A stretch of DNA of 64,000 nt. Source: Haloarcula amylovorans (lineage in GTDB: Archaea > Halobacteriota > Halobacteria > Halobacteriales > Haloarculaceae). The translations under genes and the position numbers were made by a program. Positions 8,215 to 17,075 of the stretch are shown piece after piece; within the stretch, counting starts at the first letter, position 1, and the number at the start of each line of letters is the position of its first letter. The stretch lies in contig NZ_SRIF01000001.1 in assembly GCF_004681185.1 (NCBI RefSeq), forward strand, positions 372,001 to 436,000, written 5' to 3'. The notes beneath the pieces are model-generated. The model had not been told where the DNA came from, did no database searches, and worked only from the letters and a program-made list of their open reading frames with translations.

Positions 8215-11200
8215 ATGGTTGAGCGACACGACAGCGATGAGTCTGTGAGCGAGGCCGGACTCGCAGACCCGACGGACGCCCGGTCGAACTGCGGCGTCGG
8301 GGTCGTGATGGACCTCGATGGCGGCAGCGACCACGAGACAGTACAGGACGGTCTGCAACTCCTCGAAAACCTCGAACACCGAGGGACCACGGGGGCCGAA
8401 CAGAACACCGGCGACGGCGCGGGCATCATGCTGCAACTGCCCCACGAGTTTTTCGCGGACGAGATGGACGCCGACCTCCCGGACCCCGGCGAGTACGCCA
8501 TCGGGACGCTCTTTCTGCCACAGGACGAGGACGACGCCGCCGACCTGAAAGATCTCGTTGAGACGGAACTCGCCGGTGAAGGACTTGCCGTCCTCGACTG
8601 GCGCGACGTTCCGACGAACAACGCAGACATCGGACAGACCGCACGCGATGCCGAGCCCGCCGTCGCCCAGTTCGCGGTCACATCTGAGGACGGGAAGACG
8701 GGCCAGGAACTCGATAACCAGCTCTACGTCGGCCGTCGAGTGGTCGAAAACACCGTCGGTGAGGAGCGACCGGCCGGACACGAGCGTTTCTACGTCGTCT
8801 CGCTGGCGACGGATGTCATCGTCTACAAGGGCCTGCTAAAGGCCGAGCAACTCCCCGAATACTACCCTGACCTCGCCGATGACCGTCTGACTTCTACCTT
8901 CGCGATGGTCCACGCCCGCTTCTCGACGAACACGCTGGGCGCGTGGCACCTCGCACACCCCTACCGCCGCATCATCCACAACGGCGAGTTCAACACCATT
9001 CAGGGCAACATCAACTGGATGCGGGCCCGCGAGACGGACATCGAGAGCGAGCGGTTCAGCGACGATAGCGAGGAGCGAAGCTCCTCGGACATCGAGAAGA
9101 TAAAGCCCATCATCGACGACCCGGACCAGTCCGACACCGCCAGCGTCGACAACGCGCTCGAACTCTTACTGCAGGGTGGCCGTGACCTCCCGCACGCACT
9201 CCGGATGCTCATCCCCGAGGCGTGGCGCGGCGAGATGAACGACGTGGCCGGCGACCGACGCGATTTCTACGACTACCACGCCTCACTGGTCGAACCGTGG
9301 GACGGTCCCGCGCTGGTCGCGGCGACGGACGGCGAACGTATCGGTGCCGTCCTCGACCGGAACGGACTGCGCCCCTGTCGCTACGACATCTTAGAGAACA
9401 ACACGCTCGTGATGTCCTCGGAGGCCGGCGCGCTCGACCACGACGCCAGCGAAATCGCGGAGCGGGGGCGTCTCCAACCCGGCCAGTGTTTCCTCGCCGA
9501 CCCCGAGGAAGGACGGGTCATCCCCGACGCGGAAGTGTTCGAGGACATCGGCGACGAGAAGTACGGCGAGTGGGTCGCCGAAGAGCAGGTCGACATCGAC
9601 GATGTCGCCGCCCGCGAAGACAACACACCCCAGACCGAGGCCACCGGCCTGCGGAGCCAGCAGGCGATGTACGGCTACACGTACGACGAGGTGGACCACC
9701 TCATCGAACCGATGGCCGAGAAGGGGAAGGACCCGGTCGGGTCGATGGGCGACGACACGCCGCTGTCGGTGCTCTCGCAGTTCAACCGTCCCCTGTTCAC
9801 CTACTTCAAGCAACTGTTCGCGCAGGTCACTAACCCGCCGCTGGACTACATCCGCGAGGAACTGGTCACCTCGCTGGAATCCCGATTGGGCTACCAGCGC
9901 AACTTACTCGACGAATCACAGGCACACGCCCGCCAACTCGTCCTCGACTCGCCAATCCTCACCGACGAGGAGACGGCGGCCATCAAAGAGCTAGACGAGA
10001 ACGGCATGTCGACGGCGGTCGTCGACATCACCTACGAGCGCGGCACCGACCTCCGCGAGGCCGTCGAAGACGTGCGGAGCGAGGCCGACGCCGCCGCCGA
10101 GGACCACGACATTATCGTCCTCTCGGACCGAGACGCCGGGCCGGACCGCGTCCCCATCCCGTCGCTGCTCGCCGTCGGTGGCGTCCACCACCACCTCGTC
10201 CGCAACGGCCTGCGCAACCACGTCGGTCTCGTCCTCGAATCCGGCGACCCGCGTGCTGTCCATCACTTCGCGACGCTCATCGGCTATGGCGCGGGCGCGG
10301 TCAACCCCTACCTCTCCTATCAGACCATCGACGACCTCGTTGCCGGTCCCGACGGCGCAGACCTCTCGGCGGCCATCGACGCCTACATCACCGCCGTCGA
10401 GGACGGCCTGCTGAAGACGATGGCGAAGATGGGCATCTCCACCGTCGAGAGCTATCAGGGAGCCCAGATCTTCGAGGCCGTCGGTCTCTCCTCGGATTTC
10501 ATCGCCGAGTACTTCGAGGGAACGACCTGTCGCACCGAGGGAATCGACATCGACGACATCGAGGAGGACCTCCTCCAGCGACACGACGTCGCCTGGAGCG
10601 AGGAGGAGCCCGACATGCCCCGACAGGGCGAGTACGAGTTCCGCTCGAACGGCATCCACCACCAGTGGAACCCCAACACGGTCGGCAAGATTCAACAGGC
10701 CGTCCGGATGGGCGACTACGAACTCTATCAGGAGTTCGCCGAACTCATCAACGACCAGAACGAGCAACTCCAGACGCTCCGCGGGCTGCTCGAACTGGAC
10801 TCGGACCGTGACTCCGTCCCTATCGAGGACGTCGAGCCGGTCGACGACATCGTGAAACGATTCGAGACGGCGGCGATGTCGCTGGGGTCGCTCTCGCCGG
10901 AGATGCACGAGAACAACGCCATCGCCATGAACCGGATGGGTGCCAACGCCAACACCGGCGAAGGCGGCGAACCACCCGAGCGGTTCGACACCGAGAAGGA
11001 GTGTACGACCAAGCAGGTCGCCTCGGGTCGCTTCGGCGTCACCGCTCACTACCTCGAATCGGCCGACGAGCTCCAGATCAAGATGGCTCAGGGGTCGAAA
11101 CCCGGCGAAGGCGGCCACCTGCCCGGGAAGAAGGTCAACGAGATGATCGCCCACGTCCGCTACGCGACGCCGGGCGTCGGTCTCATCTCGCCGCCGCCGC

Positions 11201-12792
11201 TGCACGACATCTACTCCATCGAGGACCTCAAACAGCTCATCCACGACCTGAAGGCGTCGAACCCCGAGGCCGACATCAACGTCAAACTGGTCGCCGAGGA
11301 CGGCATCGGCACCATCGCGGCCGGCGTCGCCAAGGCCAACGCCGACGTGGTCCATATCTCGGGCCACGACGGCGGGACCGGTGCGTCGCCGAAGACCTCC
11401 ATCAAGAACGCCGGCCTCCCGTGGGAACTCGGCGTCGCGGAGGCCAACCAGATGCTCCGCGCGACGGGGCTCCGCTCGCGCATCAAGGTCACTGCCGACG
11501 GCGGGATGAAGACCGGCCGTGACGTGGCCGTCGCCGCGCTCCTGGGTGCCGAAGGGTACACGTTCGGGACCGCCTCGCTGGTCACGTCGGGCTGTGTGAT
11601 GGCCCGGCAGTGCCACGAGAACACCTGCCCGGTCGGCATCGCCACGCAGAACGAGAACCTGCGGAGTCGGTTCCCCGGCGAACCGCAACACGTCATCAAC
11701 TACATGACGTTCGTCGCACAGGAACTCCGCGAGATAATGGCCGAACTCGGCTTCGAATCGGTTGAGGAGATGATCGGGCGGGTCAACGTCCTCGAACAGC
11801 GAGACGACGTGACCCAGCCGAAGGCCAAGAAGATCGACCTCTCGTCGGTCATCGCGGAACCTGTCGACAACGACGGCCGCTACAAACAGCGCGAACAGAA
11901 CCACGAGGTCGACGAACAGCTCGACTGGGAGATTCTCGACGCGGCCGAACCCGCTCTCGAAAGCGGCGAACCGGTCGCCGTCGATACTGATGTGAACAAC
12001 GTCGACCGGGCCGTCGGTGCGACGCTGTCGAACCGCATCTGTCGGACGTACGGCGGCGACGGCTTGCCCGACGACACCGTCCGGGTCGACCTGAACGGCA
12101 CGGCCGGGCAGTCCTTCGGCGCGTTCCTCGCACAGGGCGTGACGATGGACCTCACCGGGACGGCCAACGACTACGTCGGCAAGGGACTCTCCGGCGGCAA
12201 ACTCGTCGTCAACACGCCCGCCGAAGCGTCCTACGAGGCCAGCGAGAACATCGTTATCGGCAACGTCGCGCTGTATGGCGCGACCCAGGGCGAGGCCTAC
12301 ATCAACGGGCAGGCCGGCGAGCGATTCGCGGTGCGCAACTCCGGCGTCAAGGGCGTCGTCGAGGGCGTCGGCGACCACGGCTGTGAGTACATGACCGGTG
12401 GCGCGATCGTCGTCCTCGGCGAGACCGGCAAGAACTTCGCGGCCGGGATGTCCGGCGGCGTCGCCTACGTCTACGACCCAGCGGACAACCTCGCCGAACA
12501 GGCCAACACCGGCATGGTCTCCATCGAGAACAGTTTGGAAGGCAAAGACCGCGGGATGATAACTCGCCTCGTGGAGAACCACGCGGCCTACACGGGCTCC
12601 GAGAAGGCGGCCGAACTGCTCGAAGACTGGGACGCCGAAGTCCAGAACTTCACGAAGGTGATGCCCGACGCCTACGCGGAGGTCATCTCCGACCGGGAAC
12701 GCGACGACGTGCGCAACGAACCGCCGGCCGCGGCGTCAGCCCCGGCCGACGCGGCAGACGAGATGGACTTCGCGGCCTCCTCCGACGACTGA
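8215..12792 (+). CDS. gltB: Glutamate synthase, large (alpha) subunit type
   Basis: A full-length 1525-residue glutamate synthase. Cys26 (SNCGVGVVMDL) follows a short leader and would become the N-terminal nucleophile of the class II glutaminase domain after processing (about 26-430). The central and FMN domains (about 500-1180) contain NANTGEGGEPPERF and ISGHDGGTGASP. The 3Fe-4S cysteines are C1127, C1133 and C1138 (C-x5-C-x4-C). A GXGXG beta-helix domain (about 1230-1450) closes the protein. It makes two glutamates from glutamine and 2-oxoglutarate, and no small subunit gene is next to it. The last 25 residues are Ala/Asp-rich. It completes the GS-GOGAT route beside gdh. Confidence 0.95.
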   Translation: MVERHDSDESVSEAGLADPTDARSNCGVGVVMDLDGGSDHETVQDGLQLLENLEHRGTTGAEQNTGDGAGIMLQLPHEFFADEMDADLPDPGEYAIGTLFLPQDEDDAADLKDLVETELAGEGLAVLDWRDVPTNNADIGQTARDAEPAVAQFAVTSEDGKTGQELDNQLYVGRRVVENTVGEERPAGHERFYVVSLATDVIVYKGLLKAEQLPEYYPDLADDRLTSTFAMVHARFSTNTLGAWHLAHPYRRIIHNGEFNTIQGNINWMRARETDIESERFSDDSEERSSSDIEKIKPIIDDPDQSDTASVDNALELLLQGGRDLPHALRMLIPEAWRGEMNDVAGDRRDFYDYHASLVEPWDGPALVAATDGERIGAVLDRNGLRPCRYDILENNTLVMSSEAGALDHDASEIAERGRLQPGQCFLADPEEGRVIPDAEVFEDIGDEKYGEWVAEEQVDIDDVAAREDNTPQTEATGLRSQQAMYGYTYDEVDHLIEPMAEKGKDPVGSMGDDTPLSVLSQFNRPLFTYFKQLFAQVTNPPLDYIREELVTSLESRLGYQRNLLDESQAHARQLVLDSPILTDEETAAIKELDENGMSTAVVDITYERGTDLREAVEDVRSEADAAAEDHDIIVLSDRDAGPDRVPIPSLLAVGGVHHHLVRNGLRNHVGLVLESGDPRAVHHFATLIGYGAGAVNPYLSYQTIDDLVAGPDGADLSAAIDAYITAVEDGLLKTMAKMGISTVESYQGAQIFEAVGLSSDFIAEYFEGTTCRTEGIDIDDIEEDLLQRHDVAWSEEEPDMPRQGEYEFRSNGIHHQWNPNTVGKIQQAVRMGDYELYQEFAELINDQNEQLQTLRGLLELDSDRDSVPIEDVEPVDDIVKRFETAAMSLGSLSPEMHENNAIAMNRMGANANTGEGGEPPERFDTEKECTTKQVASGRFGVTAHYLESADELQIKMAQGSKPGEGGHLPGKKVNEMIAHVRYATPGVGLISPPPLHDIYSIEDLKQLIHDLKASNPEADINVKLVAEDGIGTIAAGVAKANADVVHISGHDGGTGASPKTSIKNAGLPWELGVAEANQMLRATGLRSRIKVTADGGMKTGRDVAVAALLGAEGYTFGTASLVTSGCVMARQCHENTCPVGIATQNENLRSRFPGEPQHVINYMTFVAQELREIMAELGFESVEEMIGRVNVLEQRDDVTQPKAKKIDLSSVIAEPVDNDGRYKQREQNHEVDEQLDWEILDAAEPALESGEPVAVDTDVNNVDRAVGATLSNRICRTYGGDGLPDDTVRVDLNGTAGQSFGAFLAQGVTMDLTGTANDYVGKGLSGGKLVVNTPAEASYEASENIVIGNVALYGATQGEAYINGQAGERFAVRNSGVKGVVEGVGDHGCEYMTGGAIVVLGETGKNFAAGMSGGVAYVYDPADNLAEQANTGMVSIENSLEGKDRGMITRLVENHAAYTGSEKAAELLEDWDAEVQNFTKVMPDAYAEVISDRERDDVRNEPPAAASAPADAADEMDFAASSDD

Positions 12793-12909
12793 CGGGAACG
12801 GATACGCTGCCCGTCGTTCGTTCGCTGGACGATTGCGTCGCGACGACCTCTCGACTATTGTAACATATCCACCAAAATACCTTTTCGCCGTCCGTGAGTG
12901 TGCCACGGT

Positions 12910-13293
12910 ATGGCACCCGCCGAACCGGAGCGCGTCGCGTCGTACCTCGAGAGCGAGGTCGGTGACGAACTGCGTAGCGTCATCTACTACGCCGAGGACA
13001 CCTTCGAAGTCGTCTACGCGAGAGAGGACGTTCGCTCGCAGTACACCGACCGAGACCTGGAGAAGGTTCGGCAGGAACTGGGCATCACATCCTTTGGAAA
13101 GCCGGCGATGGAGGACCTCTACGTCCACGGCGATCTGAAGTGTACCGTCCACTGCTTCGAGGAGGCCATCGAGCTGCAGTTCGTCGCCAGCGACACAGAG
13201 GGGGTCGCCGTCGCGCTCGACCCGGCGGCGTTCGTCGCCCAGCGCGCGTTCATCGTCCGATGCATGGAGGAGGCCGGCTTCGGGTACGACTGA
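12910..13293 (+). CDS. Small conserved haloarchaeal protein of unknown function
   Basis: A 127-residue soluble protein (MAPAEPERVASYLESEVGDE...) with no membrane segment and no catalytic motif that I recognise. It has an alpha/beta layout: SVIYYAEDTFEVVYAREDV, then GDLKCTVHCFEEAIELQF, which suggests a small sensor-like or regulator-associated fold. Similar stand-alone proteins are common in haloarchaea without a known role. The start at 12910 is preferred to an in-frame ATG at 12898 because AATACCTTTT (12875-12884) lies about 28 nt before it. Its last codons are part of a 22-bp tandem duplication. Confidence 0.7.
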   Translation: MAPAEPERVASYLESEVGDELRSVIYYAEDTFEVVYAREDVRSQYTDRDLEKVRQELGITSFGKPAMEDLYVHGDLKCTVHCFEEAIELQFVASDTEGVAVALDPAAFVAQRAFIVRCMEEAGFGYD

Positions 13294-13321
13294 GGCCGGC
13301 TTCGGGTACGACTGAGGCCGG
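13271..13321. repeat. 22-bp tandem duplication across a stop codon
   Basis: The unit AGGCCGGCTTCGGGTACGAC plus TG (22 bp) occurs at 13271-13292 and again at 13293-13314, followed by a partial third copy AGGCCGG (13315-13321). The first copy encodes the last residues of the upstream protein (AGFGYD and stop). Because 22 is not a multiple of three, the second copy lies out of frame after the stop. This looks like a recent slippage duplication. Confidence 0.85.
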
Positions 13322-13382
13322 TCGTCGCGCTCGATTGGCCGCCACCCCACTCGTTTTGACACCGCCGACCGTTACGGCAGAT

Positions 13383-14369
13383 ATGGACCAGGTTCTCATT
13401 ATCGGTGGCACGCGGTTCATCGGCCGCTACACCGTCTCTGAATTCCTCGACGCCGACTACGACGTGACGATATTCAACCGAGGGAACCACGATAACCCGT
13501 TCGCAGACGACGAGGACGTGACCCACGTCCCGGGGAATCGCCGCGACCGCGAGGACCTCGTGGCCGCCCGCGACGAGTGTGACCCCGACGTGGTCGTCGA
13601 TTGCGTGGCCTACTTCCCCGAGGACGTTCGGGTTGCCACCGACGTGTTCGCTGACGTCGACGCCTACGTCTACGTCTCCAGCGGCGCGGCCTACGGCGAA
13701 GAGCGGGTGCCGAAACGTGAAGACGACACGGCGCTCGCCTCGTGTAACGAGGACGAGGCGACGACCGACAGCAGCGCGACGTACGGTCCCCGCAAAGCCG
13801 AGGGTGACCGTGAGGTTTTCGCGGCCGCCGAGGGCGGCGTGCGAGCGATGAGCGTCCGGCCCACCGTCGTTTACGGCCCGCACGACTACACCGACCGCTT
13901 TGCCTACTGGGTCGACCGGGTGGCCGTCCAAGACCGCATTGTCGTCCCAAGCGACGGGATGAGCCTTTGGCAGATGGCATACGTCGAGGACGTGGCGAGT
14001 GCGCTTCGGATCGTCGCCGAGGAGGGCACAGCGGGTGAGGCCTACAACGTCGGCGACGAACACGCACCGATGCTGAGCCAGTGGATAGATCTGCTGGCTG
14101 AGACGCTGCAGACGGGCGTCGAGACGGTCGGCGCGACAGAGCGCGACCTTGCGCGACACGGCCTGACGCCGCAAGATTTCCCGATTCACCGGGCGTCACC
14201 CCATCTGCTGGAGACGGCGAAACTCCGATCCCTGGGGTGGTCCTCGACGCCGCACCGGGTGGCACTCCAGCGGACGGTCGAGGAACACCAGGAGAACGAC
14301 CGGACCGGGCGGCAGTTCGGGCCGGACCGCGACGTCGAGGAGGAACTGCTCGACGACCTGACGGAGTGA
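13383..14369 (+). CDS. NAD-dependent epimerase/dehydratase family protein
   Basis: A 328-residue extended SDR. The dinucleotide motif is VLIIGGTRFIGR (residues 4-15), YVYVSSGAAYG gives the Ser/Thr strand, and the likely YxxxK is in SATYGPRKAEGD. AEGTAGEAYNVGDEHAPMLSQW is a typical late SDR segment. The GGTRFIGR start places it near the CSP41/nucleoside-diphosphate-sugar epimerase branch, whose substrates vary, so no precise activity is given. The ATG at 13383 directly follows a promoter-like GC-poor stretch; an open frame extends upstream but overlaps the preceding gene in another frame. Confidence 0.8.
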   Translation: MDQVLIIGGTRFIGRYTVSEFLDADYDVTIFNRGNHDNPFADDEDVTHVPGNRRDREDLVAARDECDPDVVVDCVAYFPEDVRVATDVFADVDAYVYVSSGAAYGEERVPKREDDTALASCNEDEATTDSSATYGPRKAEGDREVFAAAEGGVRAMSVRPTVVYGPHDYTDRFAYWVDRVAVQDRIVVPSDGMSLWQMAYVEDVASALRIVAEEGTAGEAYNVGDEHAPMLSQWIDLLAETLQTGVETVGATERDLARHGLTPQDFPIHRASPHLLETAKLRSLGWSSTPHRVALQRTVEEHQENDRTGRQFGPDRDVEEELLDDLTE

Positions 14370-14389
14370 CGAACGAGAAGTGTGGGAAG

Positions 14390-15454
14390 TTAGAGGCCGA
14401 GTGCCGGCACCCATGCCGACCCGGGGAAGACACCGAGGATGTATAGTATCGCGATAGTGAACGTCGCCAGCGTGATGGCCGCTGCTGGCGGGTCCCAGTG
14501 GGTATCGGCGTGGGCGTAGAAGATCCGCTGCCACACCTCGCCGAGTAACGCGCCGTAGATACCGAAGATGGCTGCGACGATAACGACAAGCAGGGCGCTT
14601 CCACCGGGGTCACTGGCGACGACGGCAGCCCCGGCAGTCGAAGCGGGCAGCGTCATGTGGTGTGTCACCGGAATCTTCTCGACGCCGAGGTTGAGGAAGG
14701 TGAGCGACGCCGCCGAGATGCCGAAGCCGAGGAAGTAACTCCCCGTTTCGAGCCAGATGTACCCCCCGAGAACGCCGGTTACGAAGCCGATGAAGGCAAC
14801 GCCCGGCCACTTGTACTGATGGGGAAGCCACGGTTCGACGGCGAAGCGTTCCTCGCCCGCCTTGTCGGCGTCACCCGACACTTCGTCCTCGGCTCGCTTC
14901 TCGCCGCGCGCGAACGGCGTCATGTCGAGGATGCCGTCACCGGCGACGACGCCGATGATGGAGTACCCGAAGACGAGTCGGTGGAGCAACGCGCTGAGCG
15001 TGACGCCCATCGCGATGGGGTCCCACGGGAGCATCAGTCCAGCGGACAGTTGTCTGATGAGCATTCCGACGATGCCGAACGCACCGCCGACGGCGAGGTG
15101 ACTTGGTTTGGTGCCGAGCGCAAAGGTGATGGCCTTCGCGTTGTGGTAATCGAAGGCCGCACCCATCTCGTTCTGCCTGGCGGCGTAGGCGGCGGCGGCC
15201 GCGCCCCCGGCGAAGGAAACGTGGGGGCCGAACACCGGACCGAAGGCGACTGCGCCGGTGATACTACCCGCCAGTTCGGCTCCGGCGTAGGCCGCGGCCT
15301 CGCCGATGGCGACGAGGAAGCCGGTGAAACAGAACGCCGGGAGCGCGCCGAGCGCGGCTCCGAACGCGCCCCCTGCGAAGGCGGCGATGATGAGGACGAC
15401 GAACGTCGAGAGTTCGAGGCCGATAATCGGCAACTGTAACGCTGTGATTACCAT
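14390..15454 (-). CDS. Multi-pass membrane protein, function unknown
   Basis: A 354-residue Gly/Ala-rich integral membrane protein with about eight to ten hydrophobic spans (for example FVVLIIAAFAGGAFGAALGA, GAAVVASDPGGSALLVVIVA, ITLATFTIAILYILG) and a charged cytoplasmic loop near residue 180-205. Gly-rich paired helices such as GPVFGPHVSFAGGAAAAAYA recall tricarboxylate-type permeases, but I cannot place it in a family. It is preceded by GGAG six bases before the ATG and by an unusual leader holding a small ORF and a hairpin (15448-15648), unlike the leaderless genes around it. That hints at regulated translation. Confidence 0.75.
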   Translation of the reverse strand: MVITALQLPIIGLELSTFVVLIIAAFAGGAFGAALGALPAFCFTGFLVAIGEAAAYAGAELAGSITGAVAFGPVFGPHVSFAGGAAAAAYAARQNEMGAAFDYHNAKAITFALGTKPSHLAVGGAFGIVGMLIRQLSAGLMLPWDPIAMGVTLSALLHRLVFGYSIIGVVAGDGILDMTPFARGEKRAEDEVSGDADKAGEERFAVEPWLPHQYKWPGVAFIGFVTGVLGGYIWLETGSYFLGFGISAASLTFLNLGVEKIPVTHHMTLPASTAGAAVVASDPGGSALLVVIVAAIFGIYGALLGEVWQRIFYAHADTHWDPPAAAITLATFTIAILYILGVFPGSAWVPALGL

Positions 15455-15567
15455 TTGTAACTCCGTCCGTATTCGACCGGGGACGGCCCCGCCGTCGCAC
15501 GACTGACCGAGCCTCCTGTCCCCTGTTTCCGTGCCTGACCGCTCAATCCGGCGTGTGTCGCGTCCAT
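15448..15567 (-). CDS. Possible 39-aa upstream ORF overlapping the membrane gene start
   Basis: On the minus strand an ATG at 15567 opens a 39-codon frame (MDATHAGLSGQARKQGTGGS ... SYKW) whose TAA ends at 15448, six bases inside the membrane protein gene. The two overlap as ATGGTAA. A Shine-Dalgarno-like GGAGG (15577-15581) precedes the ATG by nine bases. No family is recognised. It may be a leader peptide coupled to the membrane gene or a chance frame; the SD and the overlap are what support it. Confidence 0.33.
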   Translation of the reverse strand: MDATHAGLSGQARKQGTGGSVSRATAGPSPVEYGRSYKW

Positions 15568-15650
15568 ATGATGAATCCTCCGTGTCGGCGGTGCTGGCTA
15601 CCCAGCTTCCGCCTCGACACGAAAGATAACTCTATCTGACATATAGTTTC
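15568..15650 (-). promoter_or_regulatory. Leader with long hairpin ending at a Shine-Dalgarno
   Basis: A TATA-like AAACTATATG (minus strand, about 15640-15649) would start a transcript near 15615. The RNA would open with a 41-nt hairpin. CGTGTCG-GCGG (15581-15591) pairs with CCGC (15609-15612) and CGACACG (15615-15621), and GCTGG (15593-15597) pairs with CCAGC (15602-15606) around a 4-nt loop. The hairpin foot touches the GGAGG at 15577-15581. A second small hairpin, AGATA-actc-TATCT (15624-15637), lies at the promoter side. The pairing is seen directly; a translational switch is inferred. Confidence 0.45.
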
Positions 15651-15734
15651 GACCCCATTACCGGCCGAACAGCGGCCGTCGTTCGTCTGACCGACGCGAA
15701 CGGGACCGTTGCGGGGTTGTGGGGTAATCGGTGG

Positions 15735-16835
15735 CTACGCCGGCCGGACAGTCGCCTGTTTGCATTCGTAGTCTTCGAGGAACGCGCCGTAGCCGCCGAC
15801 GCTGATACGTTCGGTCCCGGTATCGACTATTAGCGAGTTTTCGAAGCCGAAGTCGCTGTTCGCGGGTTCGACGAGGTTCTGTCGGGCGTCGACGACGGTC
15901 CCGGTGACGGTTTCGAAGGGGTCGTCGGTTCCGACCCGCCGGGCGTAGAGGTCGACGCTGACGTCGGTCCCGGTCCGCATCTGGAGTTCCGCCGCGAAGA
16001 CAGTGTGGCGGAACATCTCGTAGGTCACCGGCAACGAGGACGGGCGGGTGACGAGCAGTTCCTCGCCTATAGGCCAGTAGTTTCCCAGATACGACCCGAC
16101 CAGCACCGCGGCGACGGCGTCCTGTCTGAATGTGATGGCGCGGGTCTGGTCGTGGTCCCAACTCAGCATGGTCGCTGGCGAGACGAATCCTCGTTCTTGG
16201 TCGGTCGCCAACAGTGACGGTGCGCCGGCCAGTCCGGACCTGACGACGTTCGCGAGTCCGTCGAGACGGCCGCCCGTCTCCGAGATCGATTCGAGGTCCG
16301 ATTTCGACTCGTCGCCCTCGTGGGCACCGAGCGTTAGCAATACGAGGACGCCACGTTCGCGGGCCCGCCTGAGCGCATCGGCGACGACGGGTAACCGACG
16401 GGCCGGCAGTTGCAGTATCACCTCGGATTCGGCGGCGTCGATGTGGCTCACCAACCGTTTGCCGATGGTCGCCCGGGATTTGACGACTTCGAACGTCTCG
16501 TCGTCGTCCGTCGGTCGCTCGTACCGAGCGGTGACGGCCGACTCCAATGTGTCGAGGTCGGTCCGGAGCGCCCCGAACGCTTCGGCGGGCGGCACCGCTC
16601 GAATCTCGGTGGGAGTTCGGTGATCGTCGACGGCGACGAAGCCGTCGGCCGCGAGGTCGTCACAGATGTCGTAGACGTAACTGGTCGAGACGCCGGCGGC
16701 CTCCGCGACGGTACTCGCTGTCGCCGACCCGCGCTCGACGACGGCGAGGTACGTCTCGGCCGCGGTCTCGGAGAAGCCGTACTGTTGGAGTTTCGCTCGT
16801 ATCGTTTCCGTTTCTGATGGCGGTTGGTCCGACAT
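15735..16835 (-). CDS. TrmB family transcriptional regulator
   Basis: A 366-residue regulator. Residues about 10-80 form a winged-helix TrmB DNA-binding domain (LQQYGFSETAAETYLAVVER, then STSYVYDICDDLAADGFVAV). It is followed by a linker, a PLD-like segment (SHIDAAESEVILQLPARRLP) and a C-terminal beta-rich TrmB effector domain ending EDYECKQATVRPA. TrmB proteins bind sugars and switch sugar transport, glycolysis and gluconeogenesis genes. The ATG at 16835 begins MSDQPPSETE; a longer frame to 17006 adds only low-quality sequence. It lies directly downstream of the GH3 glycosidase on the same strand, so that gene is a likely target. Confidence 0.88.
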   Translation of the reverse strand: MSDQPPSETETIRAKLQQYGFSETAAETYLAVVERGSATASTVAEAAGVSTSYVYDICDDLAADGFVAVDDHRTPTEIRAVPPAEAFGALRTDLDTLESAVTARYERPTDDDETFEVVKSRATIGKRLVSHIDAAESEVILQLPARRLPVVADALRRARERGVLVLLTLGAHEGDESKSDLESISETGGRLDGLANVVRSGLAGAPSLLATDQERGFVSPATMLSWDHDQTRAITFRQDAVAAVLVGSYLGNYWPIGEELLVTRPSSLPVTYEMFRHTVFAAELQMRTGTDVSVDLYARRVGTDDPFETVTGTVVDARQNLVEPANSDFGFENSLIVDTGTERISVGGYGAFLEDYECKQATVRPA

Positions 16836-17075
16836 GGTTTGAGAGGCCGCCGTGCGCTTCGGCGGCTGAGTCTGGTCGATGGACCCGTACTCGCTACGGT
16901 GGTATAGTCCTTCGTTAGAACAGGGTGCGGTGGTGTCACCGACTGCTGTGGGGAGACGACCCCGATGGTCACGCCGTCCCCATCGACGATGGCGGCTCGG
17001 TTCCACGCCAAGCCGATGACGCCGTTAGCGCCCCGATACGGCGGACGTACCGGCAACTCGCTACAACAACCGCTC

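Noticed and set aside
9991..12582. An 863-codon open frame on the minus strand
   Set aside because: It lies entirely opposite gltB, has the Val/Asp-rich make-up of high-GC antisense frames and shows no motif.
12693..12792. Possible extra domain at the gltB C-terminus
   Set aside because: The last residues are an Ala/Asp-rich tail with no fold; nothing suggests a fused small subunit.
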